A model generated the notes under the pieces. The model did no database searches. It was not told the origin of the DNA and saw only the letters and a list, made by a program, of their open reading frames with translations. A DNA stretch of 64,000 nucleotides from Spirosoma lacussanchae (GTDB lineage: Bacteria > Bacteroidota > Bacteroidia > Cytophagales > Spirosomataceae), in the NCBI RefSeq assembly GCF_005870035.1, contig NZ_SWJG01000001.1:793639-857638 (forward strand), read 5' to 3'. Positions 1 to 7,536 of this stretch are shown in pieces (position 1 is the stretch's first letter; every line of letters begins with the position of its first letter). Position numbers and translations under genes: made by a program.

Positions 1-338
1 ATAGGGTCGTCGAGGCCTTTGATGGCCAGATCCTGCATAGCCTTTTTCGAGTAGAAATAAGCATACTTGGCCAGTCGTCCGACCAGCGCGCCCAGCCGTG
101 CTTCGGGCCGGACAGGAACCATCGTCCAGTCTATATCGCCCGTCAGGCTGTTGGCCCAGTGCTGGTTAACCTCTCCGTTTTCGTTTATAACCGGCTCCGC
201 GGCAGCCATGGACGGTTTGCTGGCCTGCTCGGTCAGGTAATGCAGGCAGAAGCCCGCCAGATCAGCATTCGGGGTGTTGGCGCTATAGGCCGCCCATTGG
301 TTTACCAGCTCAACCAGATTCTGTTCTCCTCTATCCAT
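1..338 (-). CDS. MarR-type winged-helix transcriptional regulator, N-terminal part
   Basis: The reading frame starts at ATG 338 on the minus strand and runs off the left edge, so only about 112 N-terminal residues are visible. The start MDRGEQNLVELVNQW and the later stretch LGRLAKYAYFYSKKAMQDL fit the N-terminal helices of the Bacteroidota MarR-like family, in which a long dimerisation arm precedes the winged helix; the winged helix itself lies outside the window. The gene is divergent from the ABC exporter operon that begins 185 bp away, which suggests it controls that operon and itself. Family assignment is by resemblance only; ligand unknown. Confidence 0.72.
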   Translation of the reverse strand, partial: MDRGEQNLVELVNQWAAYSANTPNADLAGFCLHYLTEQASKPSMAAAEPVINENGEVNQHWANSLTGDIDWTMVPVRPEARLGALVGRLAKYAYFYSKKAMQDLAIKGLDDP

Positions 339-523
339 TTTACTGTGCTTTCGTACAGATCAACGCGTTTTTTGGGGCAATTCATTACGAAACTAAAATT
401 TTTTTTACGCAAGTCGTAACAATAGTTATGCTTTCGTAGTAATATTGCCGATGATATTGAGAAGAAGCTACGGAATAATAGTAAAATGATCGTTTTAGTA
501 GACCCTATCATGCACTAACCCAT
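339..523. promoter_or_regulatory. Divergent regulatory interval with candidate MarR operators
   Basis: This AT-rich interval separates the MarR-type gene from the exporter operon. It holds a perfect 5-5-5 inverted repeat TTACG-N5-CGTAA at 405-419. The heptamer TTTCGTA occurs at 349-355 and 432-438, and its complement TACGAAA at 386-392. Repeated short palindromes between a regulator and its divergent target are what a MarR dimer would bind. No clear -33/-7 pair was assigned. The operator role is inference. Confidence 0.4.
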
Positions 524-1210
524 ATGATTGCAGAACTGAAAGGAGCTGGCAAAGAGTACAAAACCGGCGATCAGACTATTGTGGCGTTGCAGCCAGCCTC
601 GCTCCGGCTCAACGAGGGCGAACTGCTGCTGATCATTGGGCCCTCCGGCTCGGGGAAAACGACGCTGTTGTCGCTGCTGGGTTGTGTCATATACCCCAGT
701 TACGGCGATCTGTGGGTCGACGGGAAACATGTAAATCAGCTGAGTCAGAAGGCGCTGGCTATGTTGCGGCTCAACACCATTGGCTTCGTATTCCAGAATT
801 TCAACCTGCTGGCCCCACTCACGGCCGAAGAGAACGTGATGATGCCGCTGCAGCTTCAGGGGGTGAACCGGGCCGAAGCCCGCGACCGTACCGAACAGGC
901 GCTCCGAACAGTAGGCATGCTTGATCGCCGGCTCAACCTACCCCGCCAACTGTCGGGTGGGCAGCAGCAGCGTATTGCCATTGCCCGCGCGCTGGTAACC
1001 AACCCCAAGCTGGTCCTGTGTGATGAACCGACGGCCTCGCTCGACAAGGACTCGATTGGCGTTGTCATGCGCGAACTGCGGACGCTGGCCGACGGGGGTA
1101 AATCCGTAGCCGTCGTTACCCACGACCCGCGGCTGAAGCCCTACGCACACCGCATTGTGGAAGTAGACAATGGAATAGTTACCGAAACCGATATAAACAC
1201 CGCCGTATGA
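524..1210 (+). CDS. ABC exporter ATP-binding protein (LolD/DevA type)
   Basis: A 228-residue nucleotide-binding subunit of a MacB/DevA-type ABC exporter. Walker A GPSGSGKT lies near residue 39, the Q-loop in FVFQNFNLL, the signature LSGGQQQRIAIARAL near residue 143, Walker B LVLCDEPTASLD with its catalytic Glu, and the H-loop His in VVTHD. It would hydrolyse ATP on the inner face of the cytoplasmic membrane with the permease encoded at 2685-3803. It is the first gene of the operon and its stop overlaps the next start in an ATGA, so the two are translationally coupled. Confidence 0.93.
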   Translation: MIAELKGAGKEYKTGDQTIVALQPASLRLNEGELLLIIGPSGSGKTTLLSLLGCVIYPSYGDLWVDGKHVNQLSQKALAMLRLNTIGFVFQNFNLLAPLTAEENVMMPLQLQGVNRAEARDRTEQALRTVGMLDRRLNLPRQLSGGQQQRIAIARALVTNPKLVLCDEPTASLDKDSIGVVMRELRTLADGGKSVAVVTHDPRLKPYAHRIVEVDNGIVTETDINTAV

Positions 1211-1692
1211 TAACGTTTGAGACCCGAATCCATACCGTACCCGGCCCCATGCAGGTGGTCGAGATTCCGGCCGACGTGGCCGAAGCCTGGCTGCCCGCAA
1301 ACGGCAAACGCTGTCTGTACAAACTGTTCGACGGTGAGTCGTATCACGGCGGCTTCATGCACAATGGTCTTGGCGGCTATCAGCTGATCATCGGCAGGCA
1401 AGCCCGCAATGCGGCAGGCGTTTCGGCAGGAAGTGCGGTTACGATAACCTTGTCTCCCGATACCAGCCGGTATGGATGCGAGATGCCCGACGAACTGGCC
1501 GAAGTGCTGGCCACCGATTCCAAAGCGAACGACATCTTTCACGCACTGACGCCCGGCCGTCAGCGAAGTCTCATCTACCTGGTAACGGCGGTCAAATCGA
1601 CAGACAAACGCATCGACCGATCGCTGAAAATTGCCGAAGCGTTGCACATAGGCCTTACCGATCCACGAAAAATTGTACCATCCAATCCATGA
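1207..1692 (+). CDS. YdeI/OmdA and DUF1905-type protein
   Basis: A 161-residue soluble protein. The N-terminal half (residues 1-90) resembles the DUF1905 barrel; the C-terminal part (MPDELAEVLA, then LTPGRQRSLIYLVTAVKS and a repeated basic helix) matches the YdeI/OmdA helical domain. Its biochemical role is not established; relatives are often called bacteriocin-protection or OmpD-associated proteins. It is wedged inside an ABC exporter operon with ATGA overlaps at both ends (1207-1210 and 1689-1692), so it is very likely made together with the pump. That placement is unusual and may hint at a role linked to the exported compound. Confidence 0.82.
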   Translation: MITFETRIHTVPGPMQVVEIPADVAEAWLPANGKRCLYKLFDGESYHGGFMHNGLGGYQLIIGRQARNAAGVSAGSAVTITLSPDTSRYGCEMPDELAEVLATDSKANDIFHALTPGRQRSLIYLVTAVKSTDKRIDRSLKIAEALHIGLTDPRKIVPSNP

Positions 1693-2645
1693 AAGCCCCC
1701 TACATACTACTTACTCTTTTGTTGCTGAATGCGTGTTCGGACAACAAGCAAAAGACAGCTGAACAGCAGGCCGATTCGGTCCGAACGGTACAGGCGCCGA
1801 AACGCATTGGCGAGGTGATGGGCGTAGCGGTTATCGAACCGGCCGCCCGCATCAGCCAGCTCTCGGCCGAAACGGGGGGCGTTGTCCAGCAGATTAACGT
1901 AACCATTGGCGAGCAGCTCCGGAAAGGGCAGGTGATCCTGACGATGGATAACGCCCTGGAGTCGGCCCAGCTGCGGCAGGCTGCGGTTAAGATCAATACC
2001 CAGCAGGACGCTGTCGAAACCGCCCGCCAGCAGGTGCAGACGCTGCGGGTTCAGCTTCAGAAAGCCGAAGCCGACCTGGTCCGTAGCGACAAGCTTTTTG
2101 CCGGTAACGCGCTGACCCGAAAAGAACTCGACGACGCCCGCTATGCGGTTCAAAACCTCCAGCAGCAGATTAGGGCCTCGGAAGCGCAGGTGAAGCAGGC
2201 CCAGGGCCGGATCGGCGAACTCCGCGCCGATATCCGTTATGCGTCAACCGTAGCGGGCCTGAAAACCGTGAAGGCGCCGGTCGACGGAACGCTGCTGAGC
2301 CTCGACGCCAAGGTGGGGCAGTTTCTGGCTACGAACCAGTCGATCGGTGATTTTGCGCCCGCCGGTCCGCTGGTAGCTCTGACCGAAATCGACGAATTGT
2401 TCGCGCTTCGGGTCAAGGTGGGGCAGAAAGCCTATATACGGCCCCAGGGTAGCAACGAGCGGCTTTCAACGGGAACGGTGGTGCTGGCGTCGCCTTACCT
2501 CCGTAAAAAATCGCTCTTTTCCGACAACGCATCGAACCTCGAAGACCGGCGCGTCCGCGAAGTGCGGGTACAGCTCGACAATCCGGCCAATGTAATTATC
2601 GGCGCGCGGGTCGAATGCATTATCCAGGTTGGTAACGGGCAGTAG
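1689..2645 (+). CDS. HlyD/MFP-family periplasmic adaptor lipoprotein
   Basis: A 318-residue periplasmic adaptor that would bridge the permease and TolC. The ATG at 1689 is chosen over an upstream in-frame ATG at 1476 because it gives a lipoprotein signal (MKAPYILLTLLLLNAC, acylated Cys16) and an ATGA overlap with the YdeI gene. A lipoyl-like barrel segment (GGVVQQINVTIGEQLRKGQ) is followed by a long Gln/Ala/Arg-rich coiled-coil hairpin (about residues 90-185) and the second barrel half (VKAPVDGTLLSLDAKVGQFL), as in MacA/DevB adaptors. Forty bases separate it from the permease gene. Confidence 0.9.
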   Translation: MKAPYILLTLLLLNACSDNKQKTAEQQADSVRTVQAPKRIGEVMGVAVIEPAARISQLSAETGGVVQQINVTIGEQLRKGQVILTMDNALESAQLRQAAVKINTQQDAVETARQQVQTLRVQLQKAEADLVRSDKLFAGNALTRKELDDARYAVQNLQQQIRASEAQVKQAQGRIGELRADIRYASTVAGLKTVKAPVDGTLLSLDAKVGQFLATNQSIGDFAPAGPLVALTEIDELFALRVKVGQKAYIRPQGSNERLSTGTVVLASPYLRKKSLFSDNASNLEDRRVREVRVQLDNPANVIIGARVECIIQVGNGQ

Positions 2646-2684
2646 GCCGTGCGGTTGCTTCTCCATCCTTATCTCTTTCTCATC

Positions 2685-3803
2685 ATGTTTCGAACGGCAT
2701 ACAGATTCCTCAAATACGACAAGGCCAAGTCGATTGGAACCGTGGTTGGTATTACGCTGTCGGTGTTTCTGGTCGGTCAGCAGTCGGGGGTGTTCCTGTT
2801 CCTGACCAACTCGATCATCAACGTCGTGAACAGCAATAAGCAGTACATCTGGCTAGTGGACGAAAGTACCAGCGACGCCAACAAGACGGTACCGCTCGAT
2901 GTTCGGATCGGTCGGCAGGTGGCCAGCATCGCCGGGGTCAGGCGGGTGCATGAAGTGGTGATCTCAGCGGGGTCCGTCAAGCGGCTCAACGGTAAAACCG
3001 CCGGACTATCGCTCATTGGCGTACAGGCCCCGACCTACGTGGGGCTATGGAACCTCGAACCGGGCGTGTCGCCCGCCCTGCTGCTCACCGATGGCGCGCT
3101 GTTTATGGATGTCTTTTCGGAGAACCTCGGCGACGTGAAAACCGGAGAAACATTCGAGTTTAACGGCAAGCGAGTCTATAAAGCGGGGCAGACCCGGGGT
3201 ACTCAGGGTCTGGGGATCGATTACGCCTTTACCACGATTGAGCGGGCCCGGAGCCTGACCGGCTTCTCACCCAACAAGGTAAGTTTTTTCCTGGTCGAGG
3301 CCCAGCCTGACGCCGATCCGGCGGCTGTGGTCAGGCGCATCAACGGGTCGATAGCGGGTGTACGGGCCTGGACGGGCGACGCTTTTGCCGACAGTACCTT
3401 TACGCAGGCCGTGGTATCGGGAGGCTTTGCGGCTACGTTTGGTTTCCTGATCGTGTTCGCCATCATTGCGGGCTTCGTCATCATCGGTCTAACCCTATAC
3501 TCGGCTGCGAACGAACGGATTCAGGACTATGGCACCCTCAAGGCCATCGGCGCGGCTAACGGCTACATAACCCGGCTTATTCTGCTCCAGGCGATGCTTA
3601 TGGCCGTTATTGGCTACGCCATCGGGCGAATTTTTGTCGAAGGTTTCCGGCTGCTGCTTATGTCCATCGGCTCCAACTTCTCGTTCTCGGTCTGGCTCGA
3701 GGTTGGCTTCATCAGCATCACGCTCTTCATCGCCCTGGGCGGTAGCCTGTTCGCCATTCGACGTATCACCTCGCTGGAGCCTGCATCTGTATTCAGACGA
3801 TAA
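2685..3803 (+). CDS. ABC exporter permease (DevC/FtsX type)
   Basis: A 372-residue permease from ATG 2685 (an upstream GTG at 2649 would add 12 residues). It has an N-terminal membrane helix around TVVGITLSVFLVGQQ, a large periplasmic domain (about residues 40-245), then three C-terminal helices containing the FtsX-like stretch DYGTLKAIGAANGYI. Four helices with a large extracytoplasmic domain define DevC/MacB-type permeases, which use ATP hydrolysis for mechanotransmission instead of carrying substrate through the membrane. It pairs with the ATPase at 524 and the adaptor at 1689; the substrate is not evident. Confidence 0.9.
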   Translation: MFRTAYRFLKYDKAKSIGTVVGITLSVFLVGQQSGVFLFLTNSIINVVNSNKQYIWLVDESTSDANKTVPLDVRIGRQVASIAGVRRVHEVVISAGSVKRLNGKTAGLSLIGVQAPTYVGLWNLEPGVSPALLLTDGALFMDVFSENLGDVKTGETFEFNGKRVYKAGQTRGTQGLGIDYAFTTIERARSLTGFSPNKVSFFLVEAQPDADPAAVVRRINGSIAGVRAWTGDAFADSTFTQAVVSGGFAATFGFLIVFAIIAGFVIIGLTLYSAANERIQDYGTLKAIGAANGYITRLILLQAMLMAVIGYAIGRIFVEGFRLLLMSIGSNFSFSVWLEVGFISITLFIALGGSLFAIRRITSLEPASVFRR

Positions 3804-3868
3804 GTTTCATTGAGTGACTGAATGATGCGTGTCCATGCACTCGATTATTCAATTGCTCTTCCTCACGA

Positions 3869-5176
3869 ATGCTCATGAAATCTATGTTTATACTGATTGG
3901 GCTACTGGTACTCAATCACTCATTCGCTCAATCGCCCGCGAAGATTACGCTGCCCCAGGCGCTTCAACAGGCGCAGGTTAACCGGCTGGAGCTGGCAAAC
4001 GAGCAGCTCCAGATCCAGCTTACGGAAAGTGACGAAGCCCGCCGACGGGCCCGCTGGCAGCCGCAGGTCAGCGCCAGCGGTGATTTTCGGTGGAACACGC
4101 AGATTCAGCAGAGTGTGATCAAGAATGCGCCGTTTGCCAATGGACAGGACCTGATCCTTCGTTTCGGAACCCGTGTCAATAACGTACTGAATATACAGGC
4201 CGAACAGAAAGTCTATGACGCTACGAGCCGTATCGATCGGCAAATCAATCAGTTGAACGGAGAGGGTCAGCAGGCCCTGCTCGAAAAAGTGCGGGTCGAC
4301 GTACGCCAGCAGGTAACGGAAGCCTATTATCAGGCCGTATTCGATCGCGAAAAAATCCGGCTGTCGGAGCGGGCGCGGCTGCGGGCCCAGGGGTATCTCG
4401 ACCAGGCTCGTACGCGGTTCGGGAGCGGCACCCTGCTCCAGACCGACCTCGACCGCTTTGCGCTCGACCTAAGCAATGCCGAACAGGCCTACCGCAACGA
4501 CCAGCGCGACTACGCTCTGAGTCTGGAGACCCTTCGCTACCGGATCAACAGCAGCCAGGCCGTTGAGCCCGCCGATTCGCTGACGGCGCTGTTTACCTCG
4601 TTTCAGGCCCAGGAACCAGCTGGTGGAAACCGGGTGGAGCTAAAGCAGGAGGAGGCAAACCGGCAGGTAAACGAACTCAACCAGCGCCGGGAGCAGGCCC
4701 GGCTGGCACCGGTCGTGACGGCCTACGGTGCATACTTCGCGCAACAATTGGCCGATGCGTTTCAGCCCTTTGCGGCCGGTACATGGTTTCCGTATAACTT
4801 CGTAGGCGTTCGGGTTAGTGTTCCTGTTTTCGACGGTCGGCAAACGCGTATTAACCGACAGGATTACGTGCGCCGGGCGCAAATCAGCCAGAATACGCTG
4901 CAACGACTCCGGAATGATTTCGACTACGAGACCCGATCGGCTCAGAACACCCTGGTAAAAGCCCGCGAGAACCTCGACGAGAGTCGCAAAAATATCGTTC
5001 AGGCGCAGCAGATTGTAGCCATCGACCGGGTGCGTTTCGACGCGGGCACGCTGCTGCTGGCCGATTTCCGCAACAGCGAATACGCCCTGCAAACCGCCGA
5101 AAATAACTACCTCCGTGCCGTATACGACGTCCTGCGCGGCCAGCTACAGCTACGAAAAGCAACGGGAACCCTGTAG
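3869..5176 (+). CDS. TolC-family outer-membrane efflux protein
   Basis: A 435-residue outer-membrane channel protein with a signal peptide (MKSMFILIGLLVLNHSFAQ; the second ATG at 3875 is also possible). Two TolC repeats are visible: KITLPQALQQAQVNRLELA near the start and a second helical hairpin ending RFDAGTLLLADFRNSEYAL; FGSGTLLQTDLDRFALDLSNAE is the equivalent in repeat one. It completes the tripartite exporter of this operon. Its TAG stop at 5174-5176 is the TAG of the GTAG foot of a REP hairpin, which probably also terminates the operon. Confidence 0.93.
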   Translation: MLMKSMFILIGLLVLNHSFAQSPAKITLPQALQQAQVNRLELANEQLQIQLTESDEARRRARWQPQVSASGDFRWNTQIQQSVIKNAPFANGQDLILRFGTRVNNVLNIQAEQKVYDATSRIDRQINQLNGEGQQALLEKVRVDVRQQVTEAYYQAVFDREKIRLSERARLRAQGYLDQARTRFGSGTLLQTDLDRFALDLSNAEQAYRNDQRDYALSLETLRYRINSSQAVEPADSLTALFTSFQAQEPAGGNRVELKQEEANRQVNELNQRREQARLAPVVTAYGAYFAQQLADAFQPFAAGTWFPYNFVGVRVSVPVFDGRQTRINRQDYVRRAQISQNTLQRLRNDFDYETRSAQNTLVKARENLDESRKNIVQAQQIVAIDRVRFDAGTLLLADFRNSEYALQTAENNYLRAVYDVLRGQLQLRKATGTL

Positions 5177-5211
5177 AGACGCGATCCCTCGCGTCTCCTG
5201 CGCGTCAGCAA
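5173..5211 (+). repeat. REP hairpin R1, GTAG foot at the tolC stop
   Basis: GTAG at 5173-5176 is followed by a perfect 9-bp stem, GAGACGCGA with TCGCGTCTC, around a 4-nt loop (5176-5197), then the conserved tail GCGTCAGCAA. A foot tetranucleotide, hairpin and conserved tail are the hallmarks of REP sequences mobilised by RAYT proteins, and a RAYT gene lies 96 bp further on. The TAG of the foot is the stop codon of the TolC gene. Confidence 0.9.
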
Positions 5212-5272
5212 TTACACGTCTCTTACAAGACAGTACTATCAATAACCTTTACCAATTTGCTAAAGCAGACTG

Positions 5273-5310
5273 TTGCTGACGCCCAGAGACGCAAAGGATT
5301 GCGTCTCTAC
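5273..5310 (-). repeat. REP hairpin R2 at the RAYT stop
   Basis: Minus-strand copy: GTAG is read at 5310-5307, then a perfect 10-bp stem AGAGACGCAA/TTGCGTCTCT with a 4-nt loop (5285-5308) and the tail GCGTCAGCAA (complement of 5273-5282). Facing R1 across about 60 bp, it makes an inverted REP pair. Its GTAG provides the stop codon of the RAYT gene. Confidence 0.9.
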
Positions 5311-5849
5311 ATGTACAGGTTCTCGAGGTTGTCGCGGTCCAGGTGCCAGGTCGAGGGGTTGGCTTCGATGTACTGGCGAATGCGATCCAGTTCGTCGGTG
5401 TTCCGGATGACCCGGTCGTAATAACGAGGTTGCCAATCGAAGGGAATCTTGTTTCGGGTGGCAAAGGTCTTGACGCCTGATTTAAAACCCCGGACTATGG
5501 AAGCCAGATTCTGGCGTTGTGGCCCGAACGTGTTCGGTTGCCAATCAGTGTAATCGGGTTTGCAGATCCACAAAACGCCGTGTACGTGATTCGGCATGAG
5601 CTGAAACGCATCCAGCAGTACGTAGGGGTGATAGTGGGTGATAGCCAGCCAACCCTCAATAACCCGCTGCCCCAGCAGCGTCGGTTCTACGACGCATTCG
5701 CCCGCTGGGTCAACCCTGACTTCGCCCAGGCAACAGGCTCTGTCGCGGGTGCAAACGGTGATGAAATACATACCGTTCGACCCATAATCGTAGCTGGCCA
5801 GGCGAGTTGACTCGATCCGGTATCGTCCGCCAAACAGATTTTCCTGCAT
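5307..5849 (-). CDS. REP-associated tyrosine transposase (RAYT)
   Basis: A 180-residue single-domain HUH nuclease of the Transposase_17/Y1_Tnp type. The metal-binding HUH motif is HVH in QLMPNHVHGVL (His88, His90) and the catalytic Tyr is in PRYYDRVIRN (Tyr143 or 144). FITVCTRDRACC near the start is typical of RAYTs. Such enzymes nick single-stranded REP DNA beside a GTAG-like foot and are usually single-copy residents of REP clusters. Here the gene is bordered by REPs on both sides and its stop codon is the TAG of a REP foot. It looks intact. Confidence 0.92.
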   Translation of the reverse strand: MQENLFGGRYRIESTRLASYDYGSNGMYFITVCTRDRACCLGEVRVDPAGECVVEPTLLGQRVIEGWLAITHYHPYVLLDAFQLMPNHVHGVLWICKPDYTDWQPNTFGPQRQNLASIVRGFKSGVKTFATRNKIPFDWQPRYYDRVIRNTDELDRIRQYIEANPSTWHLDRDNLENLYM

Positions 5850-5894
5850 CGTTTATAGCTACAGACGGTATCCGACAAATTGGGTAACGCCCTG

Positions 5895-5948
5895 GTAGAA
5901 ACGCGATCGCCCGGCGGCCCGGCCCTTGCGTCTCACTCGCGTCAGCAA
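5895..5948 (+). repeat. REP hairpin R3, long-loop variant
   Basis: A REP with GTAG at 5895-5898, a slightly decayed stem (AGAAACGCGA against TTGCGTCTC) and the GCGTCAGCAA tail. The loop is enlarged by a GC-rich block CGCCCGGCGGCCCGGCC, which also sits in the loop of the REP at 32281-32334. An isolated extra tail motif GCGTCAGCAA follows at 5956-5965. It lies just upstream of the RAYT start. Confidence 0.8.
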
Positions 5949-5995
5949 CAATTTTGCGTCAGCAATATCAACATCCTTTACCGCGTGCTAACGGC

Positions 5996-6103
5996 AAGGG
6001 GTTGCTGACGCACAGGAGACGCAAGGGGTTGCTGACGCACAGGAGACGCAAGGGGTTGCTGACGCACAGGAGACGCAAGGGGTTGCTGACGCATAGGAGA
6101 CGC
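5996..6103. repeat. 27-bp tandem array, four units, made of half-REPs
   Basis: Four head-to-tail 27-bp units (5996-6022, 6023-6049, 6050-6076, 6077-6103). Units 1-3 are identical; unit 4 has a single C-to-T change (GACGCAC to GACGCAT). Each unit holds one REP stem arm (GGAGACGC) and the REP tail motif (GCTGACGC), so the array looks like slipped amplification of a REP half. It ends in a complete REP hairpin. There are no unique spacers, so it is not a CRISPR. Confidence 0.9.
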
Positions 6104-6121
6104 AAGGGGTTGCGTCTCTAC
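6083..6121 (-). repeat. REP hairpin R4 at the GNAT stop
   Basis: Minus-strand REP: GTAG at 6121-6118, a 9-bp stem GAGACGCAA/TTGCGTCTC with loop CCCC (6097-6118), and the tail at 6083-6092. It overlaps the last unit of the 27-bp array. Its TAG is the stop codon of the GNAT gene. Confidence 0.88.
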
Positions 6122-6612
6122 GGGAGGGGCAGGACGTAATACTGGCAGTCGAAAGACTGGCCGAACTCGTGGATGCGTTTCTGGTAGGTGGGCTGAAATC
6201 CGTGGCGCTCATAAAAACGCAGGAGGGCGGGGCGGGTGGCATCGGTTTCGAGCTGAATCTCGTGGATGTTGCGGGCCAGGCACTGCGACCGGCAAAAGTC
6301 CAGTATAGCCGCGAACAGATCCTGACCCGCAAACTGGCGTCGGATGGCCAGCTTATGAATGAAACCCGCCGTATGGTCGGGTACATCTGGGTAGTAGAGC
6401 GGGTCTTTCCATTGCAGGATAAACGTGGCCGCCGGTATTTGGTCGACGTAAAGAACGCAACAATTATCCCGTGTATACTCATCGACTAGGTTGTCTATAG
6501 TCAGCGTGTCTAACTGCCACATTTCCTGCCCCGTATCGATGATCCACTGGCCCACTTCGTGCAGGATGGCGAGAAAATCGTCAAGTCGGTCGTTGCGAAA
6601 GGTAATGGTCAT
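6118..6612 (-). CDS. GNAT-family N-acetyltransferase
   Basis: A 164-residue acetyltransferase. The core strand AGFIHKLAIRRQFAGQDL precedes the acetyl-CoA loop, here RRQFAGQDLFAAIL in place of the usual Q/RxxGxG/A, and a C-terminal EIQLETDATRPALLRFYERHGF is the standard GNAT motif B end. The substrate cannot be told. The gene is divergent from the bestrophin gene (36 bp apart). It ends PLP-stop, where the TAG belongs to the foot of REP R4. Confidence 0.85.
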   Translation of the reverse strand: MTITFRNDRLDDFLAILHEVGQWIIDTGQEMWQLDTLTIDNLVDEYTRDNCCVLYVDQIPAATFILQWKDPLYYPDVPDHTAGFIHKLAIRRQFAGQDLFAAILDFCRSQCLARNIHEIQLETDATRPALLRFYERHGFQPTYQKRIHEFGQSFDCQYYVLPLP

Positions 6613-6648
6613 AGTTGCAAGTTAACGGCACTTTTTGTTGGTTGCCAT

Positions 6649-7524
6649 ATGGTTGATTATAACTCCAGGGACTGGCTTCATGCCATCTTTTCGATGCATA
6701 GGGGCGATACGGCCCGGAAGCTGGGCCCTACACTCCTTGGTATGCTGGTGTACTGCAGCGCGGTAGCCTACTTTATCATCGAATATGTTCATCCCGGTCC
6801 CGAGTCCGATCTGAAGAACATAGCGATCATGCATTCGCTGCTGGGATTCGTGATCTCGACCCTGCTGGTGTTCCGTACCAACACCGCCTACGACCGCTGG
6901 TGGGAAGGGCGTAAGGCCTGGGGCAGCCTGACCAACAACTCGCGGAACCTGGCCATTAAACTAGCGCATATCCTGGCCGAGCATGCAGAAGACCGACTCT
7001 TTTTTAAGGTTATGATTCCGAACTACGCCTATGCGCTGAAGAACCACCTGCGTGGTGTGGCGCAACCCGCCGAGTGGGAAGCCTGCCCTGGCTTTGACCC
7101 GGCTACGGTCGACCCGAAGCGGCACCAGCCTAACCAGATCGCGACCCGGCTTTTCGGCAAAATGGACGAACTCTACCAGCGGGGTGTGTTACGCCCCGAA
7201 CACCTGCTGGTGCTGAATGCCGAATTTCAGTCGTTTACCGACATCTGCGGTATCTGCGAACGAATTCATACGACGCCGATTCCGTACTCGTACTCCTCGT
7301 TCCTGAAGAAATTTGTCGCCTTATACTGCCTTACGCTTCCCATCGGCTACGTGCTGTCGCTGCATTACTGGGTCATCCCGGTCGTGCTAATCGTTTTTTA
7401 CGTACTGACCAGTCTGGAACTGATCGCCGAAGAGATTGAAGACCCCTTTGGTACCGATGACAACGACCTGCCCACCGACCGGATGTCGGCCAATATTCGG
7501 CAGGCCGTTCGTGATTTGCTCTAA
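6649..7524 (+). CDS. Bestrophin-family anion channel protein
   Basis: A 291-residue membrane protein of the bestrophin/UPF0187 family. Starting at ATG 6649 (an upstream in-frame ATG at 6559 lies inside the divergent GNAT gene), it has helices around TLLGMLVYCSAVAYFII and HSLLGFVISTLLVF, the family stretch FRTNTAYDRWWEGRKAWGSL, and a C-terminal pair around YCLTLPIGYVLSLHYWVIPV ending in ELIAEEIEDPFGTDDNDLP. Bacterial relatives form pentameric ion channels in the inner membrane. The physiological ion is not evident. Confidence 0.9.
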   Translation: MVDYNSRDWLHAIFSMHRGDTARKLGPTLLGMLVYCSAVAYFIIEYVHPGPESDLKNIAIMHSLLGFVISTLLVFRTNTAYDRWWEGRKAWGSLTNNSRNLAIKLAHILAEHAEDRLFFKVMIPNYAYALKNHLRGVAQPAEWEACPGFDPATVDPKRHQPNQIATRLFGKMDELYQRGVLRPEHLLVLNAEFQSFTDICGICERIHTTPIPYSYSSFLKKFVALYCLTLPIGYVLSLHYWVIPVVLIVFYVLTSLELIAEEIEDPFGTDDNDLPTDRMSANIRQAVRDLL

Positions 7525-7536
7525 ACAACAGCCCGG

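Noticed and set aside
5996..6103. Possible CRISPR array
   Set aside because: Units abut head to tail with no unique spacers, and no cas genes are present; the units are REP halves.
5988..6482. Open frame of 164 codons on the minus strand over the tandem array
   Set aside because: It is a translation of the 27-bp repeats plus the shadow of the GNAT gene; low-complexity and unlike any family.
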